NCBI RefSeq assembly: GCF_005116655.2
Contig: NZ_CP050698.1
Location: 1,704,501 to 1,768,500 of the forward strand
Source: Desulfosediminicola flagellatus
GTDB taxonomy: Bacteria > Desulfobacterota > Desulfobulbia > Desulfobulbales > Desulfocapsaceae
Direction of reading: 5' to 3'
Length of the DNA stretch: 64,000 nt
A program made the translations under genes and the position numbers. This document shows, piece by piece, positions 8,849 through 17,708 of this stretch. Position 1 is the first letter of the stretch, and each line of letters starts with the position of its first letter. The notes under the pieces are model-generated. The model ran no database searches and was not told the DNA's origin. It saw only the letters and a list, made by a program, of their open reading frames with translations.

Positions 8849-10222
8849 ATGATCAGAGAATACGAGATGACAATGTCCAGAGGGCGTTCACGGTTCACAA
8901 TATTGATAGTCGATGATGAAGAGCAGGTGCATAGTTCCCTGCAGCGGTTCTTCTCCAGATATAATTATGTCATCCTTTCAGCAAAGAATGGTGAAGAAGC
9001 GTTGGATAAACTGGATGGAGTAGCAGTGGATCTCATGTTGCTTGATCTGCTTATGCCTGGCATTGACGGAATGACTGTATTGAAAAAGGCCTGTGAGAAG
9101 GTACCTGATCTAAAGGTAATTATTCAAACAGGGCATGGTGGAGTTGCCGAAGCGGTAGAAGCCTTGAAGCATGGTGCCTCTGATTTTCTAGAGAAAGGGG
9201 CCTCGCCTGAAATATTGCGTAAGCGTGTAGGGCAGATCTACGAATTGTGGCTGCTTGAGCAGAAAAACAAGGCGCTGGAAAGGCAGAGGTCGATAACTTT
9301 CAGCTATGATCAGATGGTTGGCGAATCTCCTGCGATGGCCAAACTCAAAGATATGATTGTGCGGGTTGCTCCGACTGACACAACTGTGCTTATTCAGGGA
9401 GAGAGCGGCACTGGAAAAGAATTGATTGCCAGGGCAATTCACCATCACTCCGCGAGAGCAAAGCAGCCATTTGTTGTGGTTGATTGCGCTTCAATAAGTG
9501 AAACAGTAATAGAATCGGAACTGTTTGGGCATACAAAAGGTGCATTTACAGGAGCGGATTCAGCTACGCTTGGTTTGATACGCGCAGCCGATAAAGGTAC
9601 GCTCTTTCTTGATGAAGTTGGTGAACTTTCGCAGAGTGTGCAGGCAAAATTTTTGCGAACAATCCAGGAAAGGATCGTTCGACCGGTTGGGTCGACCAGA
9701 AATTACTCTGTTGATATTCGAATAGTTGCCGCGACCAACAGAAACCTGCTTGATGAAGTTTCTGCCAACACATTCAGGCAGGATCTCTATTACCGCCTGA
9801 CTCCTGTTACGCTGATTTCGCCACCTTTAAGGGAGCGTAAAGGTGATATTGAACTACTCGCAGATCGTATACTGACTCAGTCGAGCGGGAAAGATGTGAC
9901 TGTATCAGCCGAAGCCCTGGCGATGATAAAAGCGTATGACTGGCCGGGCAATGTGCGAGAGCTTGAAAATGTGCTTAAAGGAGCGATGGTTTTTGCATGT
10001 GAGTCCTGCATTCGGCCAGCTGACCTCCCACCGGCAGTTGGTGGTGAGCCTTCGCCTGCCAATGCTGAAGAATTGCTTCCTGCGGGAACTCTTGCTTCGT
10101 ATGAACTGGAGGCAATTCGGAGCGCTCTTGCTCTGGCCGATAATAACCGCAGGAAGGCTGCGAAGATCTTAAATATTTCAGAAGCAACTCTGTACCGTAA
10201 AATTAAGCAGTATAGGTTGTGA
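8849..10222 (+). CDS. NtrC-family sigma-54-dependent response regulator
   Basis: Up to 457 residues: receiver (about 17-130, phospho-acceptor Asp66 in LMLLDLLMPG), AAA+ sigma-54 activation domain and C-terminal Fis-type helix-turn-helix (about 425-457, NNRRKAAKILNISEATLYRKI). The Walker A motif GESGTGKE is at about 184-191, the sigma-54-contacting GAFTGA loop at 231-236 and Walker B (TLFLDE) at about 251-256. All key motifs are intact. The start may be 8849, 8867 or 8873. None has a strong ribosome site. It is divergent from EPS operon A, and its predicted binding sites and two -24/-12 promoters flank the two EPS operons. It is probably the EPS master regulator, in the manner of PrsR-like regulators of other EPS loci (inference). 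Confidence 0.92.
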   Translation: MIREYEMTMSRGRSRFTILIVDDEEQVHSSLQRFFSRYNYVILSAKNGEEALDKLDGVAVDLMLLDLLMPGIDGMTVLKKACEKVPDLKVIIQTGHGGVAEAVEALKHGASDFLEKGASPEILRKRVGQIYELWLLEQKNKALERQRSITFSYDQMVGESPAMAKLKDMIVRVAPTDTTVLIQGESGTGKELIARAIHHHSARAKQPFVVVDCASISETVIESELFGHTKGAFTGADSATLGLIRAADKGTLFLDEVGELSQSVQAKFLRTIQERIVRPVGSTRNYSVDIRIVAATNRNLLDEVSANTFRQDLYYRLTPVTLISPPLRERKGDIELLADRILTQSSGKDVTVSAEALAMIKAYDWPGNVRELENVLKGAMVFACESCIRPADLPPAVGGEPSPANAEELLPAGTLASYELEAIRSALALADNNRRKAAKILNISEATLYRKIKQYRL

Positions 10223-10225
10223 GGG

Positions 10226-10467
10226 TTAAGGACTAGGACTGAGGGGCAAGGACTAAGGACTGAGGGGTAAGGACTGAAGACTGAGGACTAAGGACTGAGG
10301 GCTAAGGACTGAGGACTGAGGACTGAGGGCTAAGGGCTAAGGGCTAAGGACTAAGGACTAAGGACTAAGGACTAAGGAGTGAGGAGTGAGGAGTGAGGAG
10401 TGAGGGGTAAGGAGTGAGGGGTAAGGAGTGAGGGGTAAGGAGTGAGGGGGAAGGAGTGAGGGGGAAA
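10226..10467. repeat. Degenerate heptamer tandem array (RAGGRST)
   Basis: About 240 bp made almost wholly of 7-bp units such as AAGGACT, GAGGACT, AAGGGCT, AAGGAGT, GAGGAGT and GAGGGGT. Units ending in ACT/GCT dominate up to about 10376. Units ending in AGT/GGT dominate after that, so the array looks built from two expansions. It begins 3 nt after the regulator stop codon and lies between convergent genes. The top strand is extremely purine-rich. A small run of similar units (GGAAGGAGTGAGGAGTG) occurs at 25334-25350. Confidence 0.9.
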
Positions 10468-10556
10468 CTGTAGAAGCTGCAGGTGGATTCGAAATGTAGC
10501 AAATTTGATTTGATATACATAAGAGGCTGGCTGAGTTTCGGTGGTAATCAGGTGGG

Positions 10557-11834
10557 TTAATTCTGAATTCGTACCGAGATACAGGAGAAAATATCCTTTA
10601 AGGTGGTGCATCCTGTAAATTTCATAACATCTTGTTTTAACCTTTCAAGGAATAGCGAGTTTGGTACATGTTGGTTGTGGCAGACAAATTCGGCCAGTCG
10701 CTGAGGTCCGTAGTTATTACCTGCATAATTTTCGGCCTGGGTAATACCGTTGCAATAAAATATAAGCTGGTCACCGGGGCTAAGGGGGACTGTCGTTGCC
10801 TGGTAATTTGCCTGTTCGATAAGCCCGAGCGGCATGCTCTTCCCTTCAAGGAATGAATAGCTGCCAGAATGTGCACAGTAATGAATTGTCTTGCTGTGGC
10901 CGCAGTCGCAAAAGGTTAGTGTACTGTTTTTGAGGTCAAATTTAGCGTAGCAAAGTGTCACGAACACATTGAGGTCAAGGAGCTTTTGGATTATGAGATC
11001 ATGAATTCGGTCAAGTGTTGCTTCGAGTAAAGTCTTATCAGTAACCGTATGATTTGAAGAGTTAGCCTGGCTGGCTCCGGCAGAGTTGTATTGGACCAAT
11101 GTTTTGAGAATCAGCGTTTTGATACCCGCCCCGATAAGAATAGATTGAACTCCTTTCCCCATAACGTCACCGAGAATGAGGTCGAACCTGCTGCTGTCGT
11201 AGGTGACAAAATCATAAAAATCGCCATCCAATTGACCTGAAGGAAGACAGAGGGTTGTTATCTCTGCTCCACGTATCTGTTGAGGAACATCGGATTGCAG
11301 GAGTTGAGTTTCGATAAGCAGATGACTTGCCAGAGCATCTTTTTCCAGTCGTTCTTTCTCAGTGCTTAATTCTTTCAACTCTTTCAGGGTGGACTCAAGG
11401 TAATTGTTTGAGTTTGAAAGCTCGACAATAAGCTCTTTTTGCTGGCTTTTCAGCAAATAATACTGTGCGGCATCAAGGATGATTTTTTTGAATAGTACAG
11501 GCTCCAGCGGCTTTGAAATAAAACGGAAAACTTCACCCGTGTTGATACTTGCTATGGTCTGTTCAACGTCTCTTGTGGCACTCAGGATCAGTCGAAGGGT
11601 TTTGGGATAAAGCTCTTTCGCCTGACGTATTAACTCAAGACCTGTCATATCCGGCATTCGAAGGTCAGTGATCATGATGTGGATATCCTCTGTTTTCAGC
11701 GTTTCAAGTGCCTCTTTTGCGCTATGGACGAATACAGTACGGTAGGGTTCTTTTTTGAGGAAGCGGCGGAGAGCACTCAAAATGTCGGGTTCATCATCGA
11801 CAAAGAGGATTGAAAGCTGATCAATGGTCATCAT
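10557..11834 (-). CDS. Response regulator fused to PP2C-type (SpoIIE/RsbU) phosphatase
   Basis: 425 residues from the ATG at 11834, which has AGGAGG 9 nt upstream. A receiver domain occupies about 5-125 with phospho-acceptor Asp57 (IMITDLRMP). A coiled-coil linker (about 130-185) leads to a SpoIIE-type PP2C domain (about 195-420). In the PP2C domain I see DGDFYDF and DLILGDVMGKG, the metal-binding aspartates. Such proteins dephosphorylate STAS-domain anti-sigma antagonists. It overlaps the sensor kinase gene by 14 nt, so the kinase is the likely phosphodonor. The matching STAS and RsbW partners lie 4 kb away in EPS operon B. The 3' end faces the heptamer array. Confidence 0.92.
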   Translation of the reverse strand: MMTIDQLSILFVDDEPDILSALRRFLKKEPYRTVFVHSAKEALETLKTEDIHIMITDLRMPDMTGLELIRQAKELYPKTLRLILSATRDVEQTIASINTGEVFRFISKPLEPVLFKKIILDAAQYYLLKSQQKELIVELSNSNNYLESTLKELKELSTEKERLEKDALASHLLIETQLLQSDVPQQIRGAEITTLCLPSGQLDGDFYDFVTYDSSRFDLILGDVMGKGVQSILIGAGIKTLILKTLVQYNSAGASQANSSNHTVTDKTLLEATLDRIHDLIIQKLLDLNVFVTLCYAKFDLKNSTLTFCDCGHSKTIHYCAHSGSYSFLEGKSMPLGLIEQANYQATTVPLSPGDQLIFYCNGITQAENYAGNNYGPQRLAEFVCHNQHVPNSLFLERLKQDVMKFTGCTTLKDIFSCISVRIQN

Positions 11835-13791
11835 GTGCGGAGTCCTCCTGAGATCCAACGGGTAGCGATAGGGTAAAGACAGAACCTCCTTCTTCGGGGC
11901 AGTCGAGTTGTAATGTCCCGTGATGTTTGTGAACGACGATATCGTAAGAGATGCTCAGGCCAAGACCGGTCCCCTGGCCTGGGGCTTTGGTGGTGTAGAA
12001 CGGCTCGAAAATCCGGTTACGATGTTCCGGTGCTATGCCCGGGCCGTTATCCCGGATCTCGCAGAAGACGGTTTTATCGTGCTGCCATGTTTTAATGCTT
12101 ATGATTCCCTTGGCCTCGTGTTTGGCAGAGGCGATTGCATGGGCGCTGTTGATGATGAGGTTAAGAAAGACCTGGTTCAGTTGTTCAAGTGAGCAGTATA
12201 TCTCGTCGATAATTCCGAGGTCTGTGGTTACATCTGCGTGATATTTATATTCGTTCTGAGCGATTGTAAGCGTGTCCTCAATCCCTTTATTGATATTGGC
12301 CCAGGCAAAATCACCAGCCTGGTCTGAGCGCGAGAAATCACGCATCGACTGGATGATTTTGGCTATCCGGTCAAAACCACGCTCAGACTCTTTGAATAGT
12401 ACGGGAATGTCTTTCTGCAGATAAGAGATATGCAAATTTTTTTCATTATTGCGCACAAGGGCCAATGACTCATGCAGCGATGGTTCAGCCTCCGCCAGTT
12501 GTATGAATTCGGAATAGTGTTTGAGCATTTTGAGCAGATCTTCAAAATCATCAGTGAGCGTAGCAAAATTAGTACGTACAAAGTTGATGGGGTTGTTTAA
12601 TTCATGGGCAATTCCCGCAGCGAGTTGTCCTACTGAAGCCATTTTCTCCTGCATGACGAGCTGGGATTGTGTTTTTTCAAGCTCGTTTGTCCGCACATGA
12701 ATCTCGGCTTCAAGTGTCTCATTGAGTTTTCGAAGCTCTTCTCGACTGCTGTGTAGTTCCTGTGTTCTTTCCTGAATGCGTAATTCGAGTGTATCCCTGG
12801 TTTCCAGCAGTGCCTTTTCCCTTGAATGTAATTGATTGATCAGCCAGTCGGTATCTTTTGCCAGTGCAGAAATTTCATCAAGCTGCTGGTTTGTTGGCAG
12901 GGGTTTGTGGCTGCTGCTTGTATAGAATTCATGTACATGTTCTCTCAGTTGCTGAAGAGGACGGATATACAGTCTTTTGGCCAGTGCAATAGAAAGCAGT
13001 AGAAAGAGTATTGCGGTACCCATGATTCCGACAATGAGTCGGATGATTATTCTGTTGCGGGCCCAGTCGAGCAGATCGCGATTCCATCTGTAGGCGATAT
13101 CTATATTGAGATCAGGCATAGCCAGCATATTTATCTGACCTGTGAGGCTGGGGCCAAAGGAGCCGATCACCGCTCCTTGGTGAATAAGTTCTATCTGGTA
13201 ATAATTCAGGTCGTTTTGAATATAATGAAAATCGGCGAGTTCAGTGAGTTGTATCTCAGCAACCAGAGCACCGAGCGGCTGAGATTGAACGTAGACCGGT
13301 ACAGCGATCCGCCAATACCAGTGCCTATCGTTGGTGCTGAGCCCCAGATATCTGTTTTGCCTGCCTGTCATGAGTTCAGTAAGCCATATTTCATGTGTAT
13401 AACTGAACAGGGGCTGGGCGAGAGATGAATGGAGTATTTCGCCGTGAACATCAAGCAGAGTTATCTGGACTGTGCTTCCCAGCAGCGAGAGATCCTTCAT
13501 GTAACGTGCAAGCTGTGCCTGAGAGGTTGCTGGTGTAAGTAATCCATGGGTTATGTCAGGACGCTTAGACATATCTGAAAGCGCAGTCAGCCGATAGTTA
13601 AGGAAGGAATGAATAGCCTGACGGATTTCCTGTATGTCCTGCTCAATCATGCTCTCCTGGATTTTGCCGACTGACCTGTCGACCTGAAAATAGACACCGG
13701 TGCTTACTACTATCGTCAGGATAACTGCTGCAGCGATGGAGTAGGCGACAAGCGCTTTTGAAATAGAAAACTGTGAGGAGAGAATTTTCAT
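11821..13791 (-). CDS. Membrane sensor histidine kinase
   Basis: 656 residues: N-terminal helix (about 12-33), a periplasmic sensing region of about 215 residues (Cache-like by size and pattern), second helix (about 250-272), a HAMP-like linker and long coiled coil (about 300-380). A HisKA domain with the phospho-accepting His396 (GIAHELNNP) and a HATPase domain follow (about 520-650; DNGPGI and GTGLGLSI ATP-lid motifs). The NNP motif after the His is typical of the class whose partners are stand-alone regulators. It overlaps the receiver-PP2C gene by 14 nt, strongly suggesting that pair forms one signalling unit. The ligand is unknown. It has no strong ribosome site at the ATG at 13791. Confidence 0.92.
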   Translation of the reverse strand: MKILSSQFSISKALVAYSIAAAVILTIVVSTGVYFQVDRSVGKIQESMIEQDIQEIRQAIHSFLNYRLTALSDMSKRPDITHGLLTPATSQAQLARYMKDLSLLGSTVQITLLDVHGEILHSSLAQPLFSYTHEIWLTELMTGRQNRYLGLSTNDRHWYWRIAVPVYVQSQPLGALVAEIQLTELADFHYIQNDLNYYQIELIHQGAVIGSFGPSLTGQINMLAMPDLNIDIAYRWNRDLLDWARNRIIIRLIVGIMGTAILFLLLSIALAKRLYIRPLQQLREHVHEFYTSSSHKPLPTNQQLDEISALAKDTDWLINQLHSREKALLETRDTLELRIQERTQELHSSREELRKLNETLEAEIHVRTNELEKTQSQLVMQEKMASVGQLAAGIAHELNNPINFVRTNFATLTDDFEDLLKMLKHYSEFIQLAEAEPSLHESLALVRNNEKNLHISYLQKDIPVLFKESERGFDRIAKIIQSMRDFSRSDQAGDFAWANINKGIEDTLTIAQNEYKYHADVTTDLGIIDEIYCSLEQLNQVFLNLIINSAHAIASAKHEAKGIISIKTWQHDKTVFCEIRDNGPGIAPEHRNRIFEPFYTTKAPGQGTGLGLSISYDIVVHKHHGTLQLDCPEEGGSVFTLSLPVGSQEDSAHDDH

Positions 13792-14040
13792 TCGAGTGTC
13801 ATTCTGATGTCCATGCTACAACGATTGAAGTTGCTAGTGTTAGTGCAAGTGTACAGAGCTAGAATACAAAAGAGTTATAGATCCTGAACAGAGTGTATAC
13901 TCTTTCCATTATATGGGGGAGGGCAGCTGCGTCCAGAAATTCTTAAGGTATTTTCTCAGGCTTTTTAGATTCTGTGATTAAAGGTGCGTGCCGGATCTAT
14001 GGATGTTGAAATAACATCTTCAGGAGGATAGGATTTATCC

Positions 14041-15006
14041 ATGCAAATTACAAACGAGTATAATAGACCGATGCGTACATTGGGGCTGGACAGGCGGAGT
14101 ATCTGGGCGACGGTACGCTGCTCTATGGAAGCGGATAACTATAAGCAAAAGCTTAACGGTGGTAGGCGACGGCATCACTGGAGAAGTTTTGAGACGCTTT
14201 TAAAGGTTTTTGCTTTGGGACTGAAGGTTACATCGCTCTATGATCGCGGTATTGCCAATGCCAGAGCCCTTGAATTACGATGCCATGATGTTCCGCTTAA
14301 AAATCTGCCGACAGCCTTTGAAGGCTTTACAATTCTCCAGATTACCGATCCGCATTTCGATTCGATGCCGTCTGTCGACGACAGAATCATTGAGCTGCTA
14401 CGTGAACAAGAAGTGGATGTTCTTGCTTTCACAGGGGATTATCGTAATGCAATTCATGGGAAATTTCGCCAGGTATTACCAGCAATGGAGAACGTAGTGC
14501 GTGCGACGAAAGCACGTGAAGGAGTGCTGGCGGTTCTTGGTAATCATGACACGGTCTTTATGGTTAATCCGCTGGAAGAGATGGGAGTGCGGGTATTAGC
14601 AAATGAGACGGTGAGCTTTGTCCGCAATGGAGAGACTTTGCATATCACCGGAGTGGATGATGTCCATTATTACTATACGGAGATGGCTAGGGATGCTATG
14701 GAGACGGCGCCGTCAGGGTTTCGAATTGCGCTTGTTCACTCGCCTGAACTGTATGATGTCGCAGCGGAATACGGATACGATTTGTATCTTGCCGGTCATA
14801 CCCATGGCGGCCAGATCTCTCTGCCAGGCGGAAGACCGATAGTAAAACATCTAAACGTAGGAAAACATCTGGGACGTGGAGGCTTCTGGCAGCATGGTTC
14901 TGTTACCGGCTATACCAGCAACGGTGCAGGAACTTCAGGGATTCCTCTTCGTTTCAACACGAAACCTGAAATAACGTTGTTTACACTCAAGTGTGATGGG
15001 CAGTGA
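14041..15006 (+). CDS. Metallophosphoesterase (YkuE/YaeI-like)
   Basis: 321 residues. The calcineurin-like metal-binding motifs are all present: DPHFD (about 103), GDYRN (about 132), GNHD (about 173) and the C-terminal GHTHGGQ. This arrangement is typical of the YkuE/LpxH-related family, whose members act on phosphodiesters including UDP-diacylglucosamine or lipid substrates. The first 70 residues carry no clear signal peptide, though a hydrophobic stretch (about 52-65) may associate with the membrane. AGGAGG lies about 14 nt before the ATG. It stands alone on the plus strand between minus-strand genes. The specific substrate cannot be predicted. Confidence 0.85.
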   Translation: MQITNEYNRPMRTLGLDRRSIWATVRCSMEADNYKQKLNGGRRRHHWRSFETLLKVFALGLKVTSLYDRGIANARALELRCHDVPLKNLPTAFEGFTILQITDPHFDSMPSVDDRIIELLREQEVDVLAFTGDYRNAIHGKFRQVLPAMENVVRATKAREGVLAVLGNHDTVFMVNPLEEMGVRVLANETVSFVRNGETLHITGVDDVHYYYTEMARDAMETAPSGFRIALVHSPELYDVAAEYGYDLYLAGHTHGGQISLPGGRPIVKHLNVGKHLGRGGFWQHGSVTGYTSNGAGTSGIPLRFNTKPEITLFTLKCDGQ

Positions 15007-15051
15007 CAGGTCGAGTACGTGCTATATAACGTATATAAATGATTGTAGGGT

Positions 15052-15501
15052 TCAAATTGCTAACGTTTCTTTCTGAAGGTGTTTTTTCATGGTGATAATG
15101 TTCCAGCCATCCTCATGGGAGTAGTTGACATTATCCATGGTCGATTTCATCAGGTGTATTCCATATCCACCTTCAGGTAATGAATCGAAATCAGGGGTCG
15201 GTACTTCGTCGAAAGCAAATGGAGGGTTGTGATCCTTTATTTCTATGATGAGCTGATCTTTTGTGAGTCTGAAGCATAATGTGAAATCAGACTCTCCGTC
15301 ATCGGGGTTAGGGCTGTGGCGTACGGCATTAGTACAGGCTTCACCGACTGCGAGTTCTACCTCATTGATAAACGCTTCATCAGCATCAGGTTCGGTGCCC
15401 ATCACCATACCATAAAACGTTCTGGCCACATGAGCTGCAGCGATGGAGCCGAGCTGGGCATGCTCAAGAGTAGACTTGAGTTCGATTTCCATCAGTTTCA
15501 T
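15052..15501 (-). CDS. RsbW-like anti-sigma serine kinase (HATPase_c_2)
   Basis: 149 residues of the GHKL ATPase fold used by anti-sigma factors. The N-box is seen as ELAVGEACTNAVRHS (about 46-60), the G1 box as IKDHNPPF and the G2-type lid as GGYGIHLMKSTMD. It should bind ATP and phosphorylate a STAS-domain antagonist. It lies 14 nt downstream of one STAS gene (15516-15857), the usual rsbV-rsbW order. No sigma factor is encoded nearby, so its output partner may not be a sigma factor. The terminal position in EPS operon B links it to EPS control. Confidence 0.88.
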   Translation of the reverse strand: MKLMEIELKSTLEHAQLGSIAAAHVARTFYGMVMGTEPDADEAFINEVELAVGEACTNAVRHSPNPDDGESDFTLCFRLTKDQLIIEIKDHNPPFAFDEVPTPDFDSLPEGGYGIHLMKSTMDNVNYSHEDGWNIITMKKHLQKETLAI

Positions 15502-15515
15502 GAAAAATTTCCCTT

Positions 15516-15857
15516 CTAATCTGAGCTGAAGCTTCTGACTGCAGCCTGCGGGTCGTCATAGATATCGAATACCTGATTGAGTCGTGTCAGGTCGAAGACT
15601 GATCTGATTTTATTCGTAAGTGCGGCAATTTTAATATCTCCATCTTTTTCCCGAAAAGCTCGCAGGAGTGAGACGAGGCTACCGAGTGCGGTACTGTCTA
15701 CGAAGGTGACGGCTGCCATATCAAAGACCAATCCTCCGGAAGTCTTTATAATGAGGCTGTTCACAGTACTTTTGAAATCCTTTACAGTACTTGCGTCGAA
15801 TCGGCCTGAGAGAGTAATTATAGTGACACTATTTTCGGTTGTGTGGGTGATATCCAT
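15516..15857 (-). CDS. STAS-domain anti-sigma factor antagonist (RsbV-like), copy 2
   Basis: 113 residues, a single STAS domain. The phospho-acceptor loop reads FVDSTALGSLVSL (about 53-65), with Ser55 and Thr56 as the candidate target. AGGAG lies 7 nt before the ATG. The protein is a partner candidate for the RsbW-like kinase encoded 14 nt downstream and for the receiver-PP2C phosphatase at 10557. It is a paralogue of the STAS protein at 17360-17707, which has FVDSTGLGTLVIG-type loop residues. Confidence 0.9.
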   Translation of the reverse strand: MDITHTTENSVTIITLSGRFDASTVKDFKSTVNSLIIKTSGGLVFDMAAVTFVDSTALGSLVSLLRAFREKDGDIKIAALTNKIRSVFDLTRLNQVFDIYDDPQAAVRSFSSD

Positions 15858-15942
15858 ATCGTGCTCCTGATTTTCTTTCCCCCGGCCGAATTCTGTATAT
15901 ACGGGAGGGATGTGGTATAAATCTCATGTATATTGCCGAGGA

Positions 15943-17346
15943 TCATTGGTGCATAGTCTTGTTGTCCGGCCCGGTGAGTAGGGCTTTCGCCAGCATTTTA
16001 GTATCCTGAACAACACTGCGATGTGCAGCATAGAAACGTTCTGCTACTTCTGATTCAATCGTACCCGGGGCAATATTGTCAGCTTCGGTGTAGGAGAATA
16101 CACCGGGGGCATATTCCGGAAAGCTTTGGAGTGATTGATGATTCTCACTGGTTGCCGGTAACAGCAGGTTGCCGATAAGGCGCATCTTTCCTTGTATAGC
16201 AAGCATCAATAGAGGGATTTTTTCGAGATAGAACGTTGAAAAGAGTCTGCCGGTGAGTGTCTCTTTGTTTGAGGCGATGGTGTTAACCTCAACAGTATCA
16301 CCTGTATGGTTGATGTAACAACGTATCTGTTGTTTTTTCCAGTCCCCCTGCAGTTTGCGAAGGATGCCAAGAATGAGGTAGGGGATGCCTAAAATAAGCA
16401 AAAGGATGACAGCCCCAATGCTGCTGATAAGCTGGCGAATTCTTTGCCAGGGTATCACGGGACTGATCTCTGAGAACAGGAAGGCGTCTTCGATGTCGAT
16501 ACTTTCAGCATCTGTTCCGCTGAAAATAGTCCTGCCGCTGACTATCTTTTTATCTACATACAGATTGCGGCCCAGGTAACTCCCTTCCAGAACGGCGCTT
16601 TCTTTTACCTCTGTAGCGGAGTCGATGATGACATTTTTATCTATTACCGCACTGGGGCCGATAACTGCTTCACCAAGTAACCGGACATTATCACCAATGA
16701 TTACCGGAGGGTTGATAACTACATCTTTACCTATTTCTACATTGCGACCAAGAATCGTACCTTTGTCAGCGCTGTAACCCGGTAGTACATAGTTATCCTG
16801 TTCTTGTGCCAGCACCTCCATACATATCTGATATATATCTTTGACTGATTCAAGCGATGAGAGTGACAATTCAGCATCAAGTGCGGAAGGGGACATGCTC
16901 TGTATTTCCTTGCTGTCCCGACCGAAACGTATGGCACCTGTAGTGCAGCTTATCATCTTTCCTGAGTCAGAAGTTTCCTGCCAGTTGCGGTAATCGAGCT
17001 TTTTATCATAATGAATGAAAAAGAATCCCTCCAGCATGAGTAGCGGGGTGTTCTGGATGAATTTATCGTTTTTCAGAAGAATGGAATCGATTGAATCTGA
17101 GTCTCGCGAATTGCTAAAGCTTAGTTCGATACCCCAGCGGCTCCCTGTGCCGAGATAACTCTCAATTTCAGGAGATGGTTCGTCAAAAATGAGACGTGCC
17201 GATGTGCAGCCGTTAAGGATGACGAAATCGAGCATATACTCTATCAAGGGCTTGTTGCAAATGCGAAGCAGTGCTGGATGCTTGCCGGGGAAGGCATCTT
17301 GAACCCAGGAATAATATTTTTCGCGTATACATATGAGTGCTTTCAT
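15943..17346 (-). CDS. Nucleotidyltransferase-hexapeptide-degenerate sugar transferase hybrid
   Basis: 467 residues from the ATG at 17346 (AAGGA at 7 nt). The N-terminal part (about 1-150) resembles a sugar-nucleotidyltransferase (MKALICIREKYYSW..., FPGKHPALLRICNKPLIEYMLDF). The middle (about 185-280) is a left-handed beta-helix of hexapeptide repeats (VIGPSAVIDKNVII, LEGSYLGRNLYVD). A membrane helix follows (about 305-328). The C terminus (about 345-460) resembles the later half of polyprenyl-phosphate sugar transferases: GRLFSTFYLEKIPLLMLAIQGKMRLIGN corresponds to the SIDELPQL-NVL-GDMSLVGPRP region of the neighbour at 17709, but the GPRP motif and the catalytic acidic residues are lost. It lies between two STAS genes in EPS operon B. 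A role as an assembly scaffold is possible. Activity is unproven. Confidence 0.78.
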   Translation of the reverse strand: MKALICIREKYYSWVQDAFPGKHPALLRICNKPLIEYMLDFVILNGCTSARLIFDEPSPEIESYLGTGSRWGIELSFSNSRDSDSIDSILLKNDKFIQNTPLLMLEGFFFIHYDKKLDYRNWQETSDSGKMISCTTGAIRFGRDSKEIQSMSPSALDAELSLSSLESVKDIYQICMEVLAQEQDNYVLPGYSADKGTILGRNVEIGKDVVINPPVIIGDNVRLLGEAVIGPSAVIDKNVIIDSATEVKESAVLEGSYLGRNLYVDKKIVSGRTIFSGTDAESIDIEDAFLFSEISPVIPWQRIRQLISSIGAVILLLILGIPYLILGILRKLQGDWKKQQIRCYINHTGDTVEVNTIASNKETLTGRLFSTFYLEKIPLLMLAIQGKMRLIGNLLLPATSENHQSLQSFPEYAPGVFSYTEADNIAPGTIESEVAERFYAAHRSVVQDTKMLAKALLTGPDNKTMHQ

Positions 17347-17359
17347 TTCAGATCCTTTT

Positions 17360-17707
17360 CTACTGAGTAGAAGTTTTCTCAAACGAACTGATTGCTGTGT
17401 TGACGGTAGGATAGATTTTGAAGACCTGATCGGCTTTGGTCAGTTCAAGTAGCATTTTGACTTTAGCGTTGATTGCAGCAAGTCGCAGATCACCGTCCTG
17501 GCTGAGTGCCTTTTTCAATCCGATAACAAGCGTTCCAAGACCTGTAGAGTCAACATATTCAAGCTCACTGCAGTCTATAACAATATTGCTGGAGGTTTTG
17601 AGCGTGTTTAATAATTCTTCTTTCGTTGTTTTTGCTTCACTGCTCGCAAGGCGGCCTGTGAATTTTAAGAGCTGTATATCACCATGTTTTTGCTGTTCTA
17701 TTTTCAT
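17360..17707 (-). CDS. STAS-domain anti-sigma factor antagonist (RsbV-like), copy 1
   Basis: 115 residues, a single STAS domain with the loop YVDSTGLGTLVIG (about 51-63), Ser53/Thr54 being the likely phosphorylation target. AAAGGAG precedes the ATG by 9 nt. It starts one nucleotide past the stop of the sugar transferase, so the two are tightly coupled. With the second STAS protein and RsbW-like kinase it forms a partner-switching set inside an EPS operon. Precedent: Vibrio fischeri SypA, a STAS protein that controls biofilm polysaccharide. Confidence 0.9.
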   Translation of the reverse strand: MKIEQQKHGDIQLLKFTGRLASSEAKTTKEELLNTLKTSSNIVIDCSELEYVDSTGLGTLVIGLKKALSQDGDLRLAAINAKVKMLLELTKADQVFKIYPTVNTAISSFEKTSTQ

Positions 17708-17708
17708 A

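Noticed and set aside
8716..8898. 60-codon minus-strand open frame
   Set aside because: It covers the enhancer palindromes of EPS operon A and has no coding character.
10226..10467. Heptamer array as CRISPR
   Set aside because: The unit is 7 bp with no spacers and there are no cas genes.
10372..10611. 79-codon minus-strand frame rich in Ser/Leu/Thr/Pro
   Set aside because: It is the reverse translation of the heptamer array, not a gene.
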